Of a DNA stretch of 20,761 bases, positions 8,665-18,945 are shown piece by piece (position 1 is the stretch's first letter; each line of letters begins with the position of its first letter). Under the pieces are notes generated by a model. The model did no database searches, had not been told where the DNA came from, and saw only the letters and a program-made list of their open reading frames with translations. The translations under genes and the position numbers were made by a program. Origin of the DNA: DASPLH01 sp035627675 (lineage in GTDB: Bacteria; Acidobacteriota; Terriglobia; Terriglobales; Acidobacteriaceae); contig DASPLH010000246.1 in the NCBI GenBank assembly GCA_035627675.1, positions 1 to 20,761 on the forward strand, given 5' to 3'.

Positions 8665-8715
8665 GCGCCGCCTCAGGACGGCGCAAGTTCTCTAGCCCAA
8701 CGCGTCAGCGCTGGG
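8665..8715. repeat. diverged, partial copy of the triple-hairpin dispersed element
   Basis: This sequence between yidD and yidC has hairpin GCGCCG / CGGCGC (8665-8684), then a stretch that matches the elements at 13169, 19191 and 20606 at about 27 of 30 positions around GTTC-CTAGCCCA...GCGCTGGG. The third hairpin is missing. The yidD stop codon (8705-8707) falls inside it. Confidence 0.65.
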
Positions 8716-9055
8716 AGCAATGCGCCTCAATGTGCTGAGTTCCAACGTGCTGAGTTCCGGAGCAACGGTTTTCCAGCCGGACGGGATCGTATCCGCTTCC
8801 GCCGAAGGGATTGCAGCGCAGAAGGCGCAGCGCGGCCATCCATGCGCCGCACAGCACGCCATGGCGTTCCACCGCTTCCATCGCGTATTCCGAACACGTC
8901 GGCTGGTAGCGACACGAATGCGGCAGCGCCGGCGAGATGTAGCGCTTGTACAGTCCCAACGAGAAGAGAACCGCGGTTTTCAACCGGTGACGATCTCCCG
9001 AGCCAGTGGCCGCGATTGCTCCGGGTGCGAGCAACTCAGCCCGTTGCCGGCTCAT
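8705..9055 (-). CDS. yidD: membrane protein insertion efficiency factor YidD
   Basis: This 116-residue protein has the family core Y-K-R-Y-I-S-P-A-L-P-H-S-C-R-Y-Q-P-T-C-S-E-Y-A and C-N-P-F-G-G-S-G-Y-D-P-V. YidD is a small membrane-associated protein that assists YidC-dependent insertion. The ATG at 9055 overlaps the end of rnpA by 20 bp but has no clear ribosome site; a TTG at 8980 would give the usual short N-terminus and has GGGAG upstream, so the start is uncertain. The last roughly 22 residues are unlike the family: they come from a short tandem duplication of GTGCTGAGTTCC and from a repeat element that supplies the stop codon. Confidence 0.93.
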   Translation of the reverse strand: MSRQRAELLAPGAIAATGSGDRHRLKTAVLFSLGLYKRYISPALPHSCRYQPTCSEYAMEAVERHGVLCGAWMAALRLLRCNPFGGSGYDPVRLENRCSGTQHVGTQHIEAHCSQR

Positions 9056-9452
9056 GTTGGCTGCGTGGCTTCAGATTCTTGCGGATGACCTCAAAGGCCC
9101 GTGCTACTTCCTGCGACAACGTCTCCAGCGGAGCGTCGATTGCGGCGCGCTTCGGGTTGAACACGATGTCCACCGCAGCGGCCACATCGGACAGCAAGGC
9201 CAGGTTGTGCCGGACAGCCTCTCGCATCCGTCTCCGAATGCGATTGCGATCCACCGAGCCCCCCAGGGCCCGCGGGACCGTGAACCCAACGCGCGCGCGA
9301 TTCGCCGCTTCGCCCGTGTCGGCAGCCCGCAGATAAAACACTGTCATGTTCCCTGAGAACTGCCGGCGGCCCTGCTTGTACACACGCTGAAAGTCAGCGT
9401 GGCGCAACAGGTGTGCCGTTTTCGGGAATTTGCCTGTCGGGGTGCGAGTCAC
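9036..9452 (-). CDS. rnpA: ribonuclease P protein component
   Basis: This 138-residue basic protein has the RNase P signature R-V-G-F-T-V-P-R-A-L-G-G-S-V-D-R-N-R-I-R-R-R-M-R-E-A-V-R, including the RNR motif that contacts the catalytic RNA. It matures the 5' end of tRNAs together with the RNA subunit. The chosen start is a GTG at 9452, just before K-F-P-K-T-A-H-L-L-R-H-A-D-F; the ribosome site is weak. It follows rpmH by 59 bp and overlaps yidD, the classic order. Confidence 0.95.
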   Translation of the reverse strand: MTRTPTGKFPKTAHLLRHADFQRVYKQGRRQFSGNMTVFYLRAADTGEAANRARVGFTVPRALGGSVDRNRIRRRMREAVRHNLALLSDVAAAVDIVFNPKRAAIDAPLETLSQEVARAFEVIRKNLKPRSQHEPATG

Positions 9453-9470
9453 GGCCTGTTACGCGCGAAA

Positions 9471-9491
9471 GGCACGGCTCGGAGCCGTGCC
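9471..9491. repeat. 21-bp near-perfect inverted repeat between rpmH and rnpA
   Basis: Arms GGCACGGCTC and GAGCCGTGCC are separated by a single base. There is no T-run on either side, so it is not a typical terminator. In the transcript it would form a strong hairpin between the L34 and RNase P protein coding regions, where it could attenuate or set differential expression. Confidence 0.7.
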
Positions 9492-9511
9492 ATGGAAATC
9501 CGCTGCGACGT

Positions 9512-9667
9512 TTAGTCGCGATAACCCGGCGAAACCGAGACGCGCTTGCGTCCCTTGGCGCGACGACGCGAAAGTACCGCGCGGCCGCTCTTGGTCTTCA
9601 TGCGTTCCCGGAAGCCGTGCACTTTGCTGCGGCGACGCCGGTTCGGTTGAAATGTGCGCTTGGGCAT
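9512..9667 (-). CDS. rpmH: 50S ribosomal protein L34
   Basis: This 51-residue, highly basic protein starts M-P-K-R-T-F-Q-P-N-R-R-R-R-S-K-V-H-G-F and continues R-M-K-T-K-S-G-R-A-V-L-S-R-R-R-A-K-G-R-K-R, which is diagnostic of L34 of the large ribosomal subunit. The reading was made by direct translation of the minus strand: ATG at 9665-9667, TAA at 9512-9514. AGGAG lies about 12 bases upstream of the start. It heads the rpmH-rnpA-yidD-yidC-jag unit, divergent from dnaA. Confidence 0.97.
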   Translation of the reverse strand: MPKRTFQPNRRRRSKVHGFRERMKTKSGRAVLSRRRAKGRKRVSVSPGYRD

Positions 9668-9708
9668 GCGAAAACTGCGCTCCTAGCTCTACCAAAGTGA
9701 AGTATGCG

Positions 9709-9746
9709 AACTCCGAGTATATCGGAGTTGCCCCGACGCGGGCAAA
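9709..9746 (-). promoter_or_regulatory. putative rpmH promoter with a palindrome over the -10 box
   Basis: Read on the minus strand, TATACT (plus 9716-9721) is a five-of-six -10 match about 50 bases before the rpmH start. TTGCCC (plus 9741-9746) is a weak -35, 19 bp away. The -10 sits inside a perfect palindrome with arms AACTCCGA (9709-9716) and TCGGAGTT (9722-9729). Such placement suggests an operator, but the protein is unknown. Confidence 0.5.
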
Positions 9747-10017
9747 CCAGCCACAATCCACGCCACCAACACCCGCACGCCCGCAATCCGTGTCGCGCCG
9801 CCGCGGCCGCCCCGCGCCACTCTCGCCGAGGTTTGTCTCGCCTCTTTGAACACTTGACACGCGAACCGCACGTGGCGTGTCGCATCGCTCGAATACTGCA
9901 CAACTCTTGCGATAGTTAACAACGTGATACTTGACGAAACTTCCGCGCGGGCGCACAACAATAACCTCGTCGTAAAAAGTTCCGAGCAACTTCGAAGACC
10001 ATCGGAATCGTGCTAGC

Positions 10018-10041
10018 ATTCGTTCAGTCGCACGAACGAAT
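10018..10041. repeat. spaced inverted repeat upstream of dnaA
   Basis: Perfect arms ATTCGTTC (10018-10025) and GAACGAAT (10034-10041) have an eight-base spacer, about 230 bp before the dnaA start. The size and spacing would suit a dimeric DNA-binding protein. A possible extended -10 (TGCTAGCAT, 10011-10019) overlaps its left edge. Confidence 0.5.
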
Positions 10042-10272
10042 TTGATGATCGTGCTGCGGTATCCGCCAGCGAGCGATGCCGTCATGCCGTCCGCAGTGCA
10101 AAGACTCCGACGTCTTCACGCGACGAATTCATAGTTAAAGAAAGATTGCGAGCCGCCGCCCTTATCGGCATCCGACATTCCCCGTCAGGTTCGATTGCAT
10201 CTCCCGCTCTGCGGTTGAGAGTTCGAACGCTGCGTTGGACGTCGCTGGGTGACGGTGGCAACAGGTCCATCC

Positions 10273-11640
<1,368 letters not shown>

Positions 11641-11675
11641 AACAGATCAGCAGTAGCAATCAATCCGTACGCTTC

Positions 11676-11707
11676 AAAGCCGCGTCCCAGACGCGGCTTT
11701 TGTTTTT
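11676..11707 (+). terminator. intrinsic terminator of dnaA
   Basis: A perfect 10-bp stem (AAAGCCGCGT 11676-11685 with ACGCGGCTTT 11691-11700, loop CCCAG) is followed by TGTTTTTGG, 36 bp after the dnaA stop. Confidence 0.9.
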
Positions 11708-11740
11708 GGATTCGACTAGCGATAATCCGAACCCTCTGTA

Positions 11741-11814
11741 CCGTCATCCTGAGCGAGAACTCGCGATAGAACGCGACGCAGTCGCGGATGCGAGTTTGAG
11801 TCGAAGGACCTCTC
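11741..11814. repeat. dispersed intergenic repeat of the GTCATCCTGAGCGA...GTCGAAGGACCTC type
   Basis: The ends, CCGTCATCCTGAGCGA and GAGTCGAAGGACCTCT, are words I recognise from repeats scattered in intergenic regions of Acidobacteriota and other phyla. The middle folds on itself: outer arms AACTCGC / GCGAGTT, and an inner perfect hairpin CGCGAC-GCA-GTCGCG (11772-11786). It looks like a mobile or amplified non-coding element. Only one copy is present in this window. Confidence 0.55.
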
Positions 11815-11832
11815 GGCTCTGGACGATGCCCA

Positions 11833-11863
11833 CCTCTTCCGATTACGCCTTCTCCGATTCTTA
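11833..11863 (+). repeat. TCCGATT-pair element, copy 1
   Basis: TTCCGATT at 11837-11844 and CTCCGATT at 11852-11859 are 15 bp apart, with pyrimidine-rich flanks that align with the copies at 11926 and 13315. Confidence 0.55.
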
Positions 11864-11925
11864 CCCACCTGTTCCCTGTGGAACACCAACGTCACACCCT
11901 CACGTGTCTGCCGCACATCTGCGCT

Positions 11926-11956
11926 GTTTTTCGGATTCAACTTTCTCCGATTTTCC
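11926..11956 (+). repeat. TCCGATT-pair element, copy 2
   Basis: This starts with GTTTTTCGGATTC and ends with CTCCGATTTTCC; the two words are 15 bp apart. The first word has one change (CGG for CCG) relative to copy 3. Confidence 0.55.
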
Positions 11957-12237
11957 AATCCTTATCACTTGGCCCTGTGGTCCGCGTCACGAACACCTGT
12001 GTTTGCCTGCACCGAGCCTGGTGCTGTGGGACACGTAAAGTCGGGTTATCTCAACTTCTCAGGACGGCGTTCCCCACCCCTTCGTTGAAGGCGTGGTGAA
12101 GATATCTTCGCGTGTTCCGGACCGACACGAGCGAGGAACCGCGCCGCCTGGGTAGCGGACTGTACGTTTTCACGACACCAACCAACGACGGCACCGCACC
12201 GTGAGATGGAGACCCAAACACTTGAAGGAGTACTACG

Positions 12238-13101
12238 TTGAAGAATTCCATCCGCTTGATTGCTGCGATTGCTCTTGTCTTTGCCGCTAGCAGCTTCACC
12301 CTCGCGCAGAGCCTCAACTGGGAAGGCCAGACAGGCGCGCTCGTAACCCCGTTTGCCTACACCGCGAAGTCGTCGGACAAGGGCTTTGGCGCCCCCACCG
12401 TCGCTTTCCACTACCTGAACGCCGGTGAGAATGTTGGCAACTACTTCACGGCTTCGGCCACGGTCGGCGTCTTCAACCGCGCCGAGTTCGGTTACACGCG
12501 CACGTTCGTCAAGGCAGGCTCGACCGCGGTCAGCCCGCTGTTCGATGAGGGCTACAACACCTTCCATGGCAAGCTGAACATCGTCCGCGAGAACGCCGGC
12601 AAGACCACGTTCGTCCCGGCGATCTCGGTTGGCTTCGTCGCCCGCACCAACGTCCGCCACGTCGGCGGCGTCATCGACGGCAAGGACACCAACAACGGCG
12701 ACGTCTACCTGGTCGGAACGAAGACCATCACCCAGGTGAAGGGCCTTCCGATCGTGCTCAGCGCCGGCGTGCGCGGCACCAACGCTTCGATCATGGGCAT
12801 CGCCGGCAACGCTCCCGAGTGGACTGCCCGCGCCTTTGGCGCGGCGGCCTTCGTCGTGAAGGGACCGGCCAAGAGCTCCATCATCCTCGGCTCGGAGTTC
12901 TCGCAGCAGCCGAAGGAAATCGCCGGCCTGCCCGGAGCCGTCATCCCGACGACTCTGACCTACTTCGCCCGCATCGTGCCCAAGACCGAGAAGGGCATGA
13001 ACATCGACTTCGGCGTCGCCCAGGTTGCCGGCCGCATCGCTCCTGGAGTTGACCTCAAGTCGCGCGCGCAGTTCGGCATGGGCGTTTCCTACCACTTCTA
13101 A
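12238..13101 (+). CDS. exported probable outer-membrane beta-barrel protein (DUF3034-like resemblance)
   Basis: This is a 287-residue protein of unknown function. It has a clear signal peptide (M-K-N-S-I-R, hydrophobic core, cleavage likely after T-L-A at residue 23). The rest is rich in alternating polar/aromatic strands and Gly (for example V-G-V-F-N-R-A-E-F-G-Y-T-R-T-F; A-I-S-V-G-F-V-A-R-T; A-Q-F-G-M-G-V-S-Y-H-F). It ends in Phe, as outer-membrane barrels often do. The pattern recalls DUF3034 proteins, but this is a loose resemblance. The start is a TTG at 12238, with a strong AAGGAG seven bases upstream. It has its own terminator, so it is a single-gene unit between dnaA and dnaN. No link to replication can be read from the protein. 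Confidence 0.75.
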   Translation: MKNSIRLIAAIALVFAASSFTLAQSLNWEGQTGALVTPFAYTAKSSDKGFGAPTVAFHYLNAGENVGNYFTASATVGVFNRAEFGYTRTFVKAGSTAVSPLFDEGYNTFHGKLNIVRENAGKTTFVPAISVGFVARTNVRHVGGVIDGKDTNNGDVYLVGTKTITQVKGLPIVLSAGVRGTNASIMGIAGNAPEWTARAFGAAAFVVKGPAKSSIILGSEFSQQPKEIAGLPGAVIPTTLTYFARIVPKTEKGMNIDFGVAQVAGRIAPGVDLKSRAQFGMGVSYHF

Positions 13102-13117
13102 ACCCCAACACTCCCCC

Positions 13118-13149
13118 AAGCGGATGGACGGCCAGTCCATCCGCTTTTC
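13118..13149 (+). terminator. intrinsic terminator of the beta-barrel gene
   Basis: A 12-bp stem (13118-13129 with 13135-13146; core GCGGATGGAC / GTCCATCCGC, loop GGCCA) runs into TTTTC, 17 bp after the stop codon. Confidence 0.9.
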
Positions 13150-13168
13150 ATGTTTGTGGCACCTCACA

Positions 13169-13256
13169 GCGCCGGAGGCGCGGCGCGTTCCTTAGCCCAG
13201 CGCTTCAGCGCTGGGTGCCCGGCCCGTACACACCCAAGTCCCGGAGGGACGACTGT
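13169..13256 (+). repeat. triple-hairpin dispersed element, copy A
   Basis: There are three successive palindromes: GCGCC-GGA-GGCGC (13169-13181), CCCAGCGC-TTCA-GCGCTGGG (13196-13215), and GTCCC-GGA-GGGAC (13238-13250), followed by GACTGT. The spacer before the third hairpin differs between copies while the hairpins are conserved. Confidence 0.85.
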
Positions 13257-13314
13257 CGAGACGTCTTCCACATCTCGCCCCGAGCCGACCATGGTCGCCG
13301 CACGCATCCCACTT

Positions 13315-13344
13315 GTTTTTCCGATTCCACTTTTCCGATTCTTC
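13315..13344 (+). repeat. TCCGATT-pair element, copy 3
   Basis: TTCCGATT occurs at 13319-13326 and at 13333-13340, 14 bp apart, beginning GTTTTTCCGATTC like copy 2 and ending CCGATTCTTC like copy 1. Confidence 0.55.
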
Positions 13345-13593
13345 GATCTTTTGAACAGCCGCTCCGCCCAACCCACCCGATCCTCGCCCAATGATTTCGG
13401 GGTTATCGCCGCGATTTCCACTCTTGCGCCTGGTTTTCCGAGCGGATAAGGCGGCCGCTCTGTGGGAAGATTGCAAATGCGAGCATCAACCTGGATCGCT
13501 TGGCCGGAACTCCTCGGACACCTCACGGGAAGGGCCCGGTTTTCCCGCCCCGAGAAGTCGATTCAGGGCAGTATTGATGCGGTTTCGGAATGG

Positions 13594-13657
13594 TTATCCA
13601 CTTTTCCAACGCACCTACGGTTACTACTGGTATTTGTTGTTTTTCTTGATGTATAAG
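13594..13657 (+). promoter_or_regulatory. DnaA box plus AT-rich trio-like stretch upstream of dnaN
   Basis: TTATCCACT (13594-13602) matches the DnaA box TTATCCACA at eight of nine positions. About 18 bp further, TTACTACTG (13621-13629) resembles a DnaA-trio run, and it leads into an AT-rich tract ending TGTATAAG. The same sequence could contain the dnaN promoter, with TATAAG at 13652-13657 as a -10; I see no good -35. Confidence 0.45.
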
Positions 13658-13802
13658 AGCAAGACTAGTGGGTTCCGCAGTACGTATATCGCCTAAAGGA
13701 ACCGGGTGTCGCGCCCGGCGGTGACAGGTTCGGAGATTTCTACGGTGGAACCGCTCTAGTAAGAGCCTCATCGCATACAACAGGTTTAGTCAGGGGACAC
13801 AC

Positions 13803-14948
13803 ATGGCAGAGGCAGGCAGCGCTACAGGAACGTCAATGGAGATCTCGGTCAGCAAGTTCGATCTGCTCAAGGAACTGACCGCCACGCAGGGTGTCGTCGA
13901 ACGCAAGACGACCATTCCTATCCTTTCGAACTTCCTCTTTGAGGCCGCCGAGGACCGCGTCACGATCACCGCGACCGACCTCGACCTCAGCCTCCGTACG
14001 TCGTGCCCGGCCAAGGTTAAGAAGGAAGGCTCCTGCACCATCCCGGCCCGCAAGCTCTATGACTATGTGAAGCTGCTCGGCGATGGCGACATCAGCCTGA
14101 AGCTGCTCGAGAACCACTGGGTCAACATCCGCGCCGGCCGCTCGAACACCAAAATGGTTGGGATGGCGCGCTCGAATTTTCCCAGCGTCCCCGTCTTCCC
14201 GACCACCGGCGTTGTGAAGATCCCCGCGAACGTCCTTCGCACGATGATCGGAAAGACGATCTTCGCGATCTCCAACGAGGAGTCGCGCTACACGCTCAAT
14301 GGCGCGTTGATGGTTCTTAAGCCGGAGTCGATCACCATGGTCGCGACCGACGGACACCGCCTGGCGCACATCGAGCGCACCGGGTCGCAGTTCGAGGTCA
14401 GCGGCGAACAGAAGACGCTCGTCCCCAAGAAGGCGATGGCCGAACTATTCACGCTGCTCAACGGCATCGACGTGGAGTTCGTGGAGTTTGCCAAGGACGA
14501 GTCCACGCTCTTCTTCCGCATCGGAAGCCGCCTGCTCACCTCGCGCCAGCTCACAGGCCAGTTCCCGAACTACGAAGCCGTGCTGCCGAAGGAAAACACC
14601 AGGAGCGTTACGATCCGCACCGGAGACCTGCAAGGCGCCATCCAGCGCGTGGCGCAATTCGCCGACGAGCGTTCGGGCGCGATCCGCATCCGCCTGGAGA
14701 AGAACGAGCTGAAGATCTCGTCGTCCTCGACCGAAACCGGCGAGTCCGAAGATTCGATCGAGACCAACTACGCCGCCGAACCGATGACCATCGGCTTCAA
14801 CTCGCAATACCTGATCGATTTCCTCAAGGCTGCCGAGACCGATGATGTCCGGTTGGAGTTCAAGGACGCACAGTCGGCGGGCCAGCTCCGCCCCGAAGGT
14901 GGAGACGAGTACAAGTACCGCTACGTCGTGATGCCAATGAGGATCTGA
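13803..14948 (+). CDS. dnaN: DNA polymerase III beta subunit (sliding clamp)
   Basis: This 381-residue clamp encircles DNA and tethers the replicative polymerase and other partners. Family features include V-E-R-K-T-T-I-P-I-L-S-N-F-L-F near the N-terminus, A-T-D-G-H-R-L-A-H-I in the middle, F-P-N-Y-E-A-V-L-P, F-N-S-Q-Y-L-I-D-F-L, and the C-terminal Y-R-Y-V-V-M-P-M-R-I that closes the partner-binding pocket. ATG 13803 has AGGGG six bases upstream. A second ATG at 13836 gives the more usual start M-E-I-S-V-S-K-F and has AGGA six bases upstream, so the first 11 residues are uncertain. A terminator follows, so it is separate from the next gene. Confidence 0.98.
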   Translation: MAEAGSATGTSMEISVSKFDLLKELTATQGVVERKTTIPILSNFLFEAAEDRVTITATDLDLSLRTSCPAKVKKEGSCTIPARKLYDYVKLLGDGDISLKLLENHWVNIRAGRSNTKMVGMARSNFPSVPVFPTTGVVKIPANVLRTMIGKTIFAISNEESRYTLNGALMVLKPESITMVATDGHRLAHIERTGSQFEVSGEQKTLVPKKAMAELFTLLNGIDVEFVEFAKDESTLFFRIGSRLLTSRQLTGQFPNYEAVLPKENTRSVTIRTGDLQGAIQRVAQFADERSGAIRIRLEKNELKISSSSTETGESEDSIETNYAAEPMTIGFNSQYLIDFLKAAETDDVRLEFKDAQSAGQLRPEGGDEYKYRYVVMPMRI

Positions 14949-14971
14949 CGCTTTACGGAATCCGCAACGAG

Positions 14972-14999
14972 AAGCCCCGGCCGAGCGCCGGGGCTTTTT
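14972..14999 (+). terminator. intrinsic terminator of dnaN
   Basis: A 9-bp stem (AAGCCCCGG 14972-14980 with CCGGGGCTT 14988-14996) is followed by a T-run (14995-14999), 24 bp after the dnaN stop. Its left arm with flank (AACGAGAAGCCCCGG) is identical on the plus strand to that of the jag terminator at 6281-6295. Confidence 0.92.
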
Positions 15000-15126
15000 G
15001 CTCTAGAGGTCTGTTGGTTGATTCATACGGCGGTTGCGGCAGCGAAACGCCTGGCGCGTTCGACGGGATGAAACCGAAAAAGCCGTGCTGTTGCGGATTC
15101 GGTGTGAGTTTCTGAATAATGTGCGG

Positions 15127-16014
15127 ATGCTGAGCACGGATCCTGTAACCGCCGATGCCGTGGAAGCGGCCGCAAGGTGTAAGAACTGCGACACGGAATT
15201 GAGCGGACGTTTCTGCTCGCATTGCGGTCAGCGCGAGAAACATCTCGACCCCTCGCTGCACGACCTCTTCCACGAACTCGTCCACGAGTTTCTTCACCTC
15301 GACGGCAAGATCGTAAAGACCCTCAAGGCTCTTGTTCTCAGCCCCGGACAGCTCACGTCGGAGTTTCTCTCCGGCCGGCGCGCGAAATACATCGGGCCGA
15401 TTCGCCTCTACCTCACGTTCAGCCTGCTTTTCTTCCTCATCGCGGCCTACAAGGCTGAGCCGGTCGTCGTCCAGGGCGAGGAGCAAGGAACCGGCACGGC
15501 GGAGAACAAGAGGGAATTTCCTGCCCTGCAACTGAAAATTCAAAACACCGGCACGACCCCGGACGCGAACTCACTGGGCGGGCGGATCGAGTCGGCGGTC
15601 GCCAAGGCTCTCCGCAACCGCGAGGTATTCCGGCACTCCTTCTTCGCAAACGTTTCGCGGGTTATGTTCGCGATCGTGCCGTTGTTTGCCCTTGGATTGC
15701 GTCTTGCGTACAGAAGGCGCAACCGGCGCTATCCGGCTTTCGTTTACTTCTCGCTCCACTATCACGCCTTCGCGTTTCTTGCCCTCACGCTGTACTTGCT
15801 GGCTGCCCTGACCAATGTCTCCGCTGTTCAGTGGCTGGTGGGATACGCAGTGGCGCTCTGCCTGCCGGTGTACCTGTTCATCGCCCTGCGACGCGTTTAC
15901 GGCGGATCAAGGCGGAATACCTTGCTGCGGATGGCTGCACTCGCAGCTTTTTACCTGCCGTGCTTCGGCGTCGGATTCCTGATTGCCGGCGTGATCACAC
16001 TGCTGACGCTGTAG
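15127..16014 (+). CDS. DUF3667-like membrane protein with N-terminal zinc ribbon
   Basis: This 295-residue protein has no assigned function. A zinc ribbon comes first: Cys18-x2-Cys21 and Cys30-x2-Cys33, in C-K-N-C-x8-C-S-H-C-G-Q. It is followed by D-L-F-H-E-L-V-H-E-F-L-H-L-D-G-K and by L-S-P-G-Q-L-T-S-E-F-L-S-G-R-R-A-K-Y-I-G-P-I-R-L-Y, the pattern I associate with DUF3667. About five hydrophobic segments follow (near residues 98-115, 175-195, 205-230, 235-258 and 265-295), so it is an inner-membrane protein with its ribbon probably cytosolic. The frame is open to a TTG at 15034 and a GTG at 15121; ATG 15127 is chosen, but no ribosome site is convincing. It takes the place where recF often lies. 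Confidence 0.78.
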   Translation: MLSTDPVTADAVEAAARCKNCDTELSGRFCSHCGQREKHLDPSLHDLFHELVHEFLHLDGKIVKTLKALVLSPGQLTSEFLSGRRAKYIGPIRLYLTFSLLFFLIAAYKAEPVVVQGEEQGTGTAENKREFPALQLKIQNTGTTPDANSLGGRIESAVAKALRNREVFRHSFFANVSRVMFAIVPLFALGLRLAYRRRNRRYPAFVYFSLHYHAFAFLALTLYLLAALTNVSAVQWLVGYAVALCLPVYLFIALRRVYGGSRRNTLLRMAALAAFYLPCFGVGFLIAGVITLLTL

Positions 16015-16262
16015 GGAACGGCACGACCGGGACCGGTGGCCCGCCGACGCTCCTATGTTCCTGATAACGTGGCATTTACAGCACCGTCGCAGCTCCCAAA
16101 TCAGCCCTGTCCCGTGTTAGAATATCCACAGGTCGAATTACCTCTAAGTTCCGACATTTCAAGTGTTTTGCCGTGGTTCAGCAAAGCTCTGTGAAGCTCG
16201 TCGGGGTGGTATGTGCGACCGCGATGCAGTGCTCCCACTGCCTTTGCAGGACCCAGTGACTC
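16015..16262 (+). promoter_or_regulatory. gyrB upstream region
   Basis: This 248-bp leader has a possible -10 (TAGAAT, 16118-16123) with no clear -35. ATATCCACA (16122-16130) is an eight-of-nine match to the DnaA box and overlaps that -10. A small hairpin GCAGTG-CTCC-CACTGC (16226-16241) lies just before the weak ribosome site AGGA, about 11 bases from the ATG. Confidence 0.45.
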
Positions 16263-18941
<2,679 letters not shown>

Positions 18942-18945
18942 ACGG

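Larger units (their letters stand above)
9668..10272. other. 605-bp divergent control region between rpmH and dnaA
   Basis: No coding frame is convincing here. It holds the rpmH promoter (see 9709-9746), a spaced inverted repeat GACACGC / GCGTGTC (9856-9881), a less GC-rich stretch at about 9900-9985, a second inverted repeat (10018-10041), and the dnaA leader. I found no DnaA box of eight or nine matches, so an origin here is not supported by boxes. Confidence 0.6.
11711..12237. other. non-coding stretch between dnaA and the beta-barrel gene
   Basis: No convincing gene. It holds a dispersed repeat (11741-11814), two copies of a TCCGATT-pair element (11833-11863 and 11926-11956), and the leader of the downstream gene with a strong AAGGAG (12225-12230). 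Only poor matches to DnaA boxes are seen, for example TGTGGAACA at about 11878-11886. Confidence 0.55.
13102..13802. other. 701-bp non-coding region upstream of dnaN, candidate oriC
   Basis: No reading frame here looks coding. In order it holds the barrel-gene terminator, a triple-hairpin element (13169-13256), a TCCGATT-pair element (13315-13344), one good DnaA-box match (13594-13602), and an AT-rich segment (about 13620-13657, about 70% A+T by hand count). It ends with the dnaN leader and its AGGGG ribosome site. It is the most origin-like part of the window, but the box count is low. Confidence 0.45.

Noticed and set aside
9856..9881. Inverted repeat GACACGC / GCGTGTC as a terminator or tRNA-like structure
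   Set aside because: The arms are short, the loop is 12 bases and there is no T-run; kept only as a note within the rpmH-dnaA gap.
9931..9963. dnaA promoter from TTGACG (9931) to ACAATA (9958)
   Set aside because: The spacing is 21 bp, too long for a standard promoter, and no alternative -10 is better.
12046..13167. 373-codon minus-strand frame over the beta-barrel gene
   Set aside because: It is antisense to a gene with a signal peptide, strong ribosome site and terminator; composition is shadow-like.
13391..13696. 101-codon plus-strand frame in the gap before dnaN
   Set aside because: It overlaps the DnaA box and AT-rich tract, lacks a ribosome site and has no family features.
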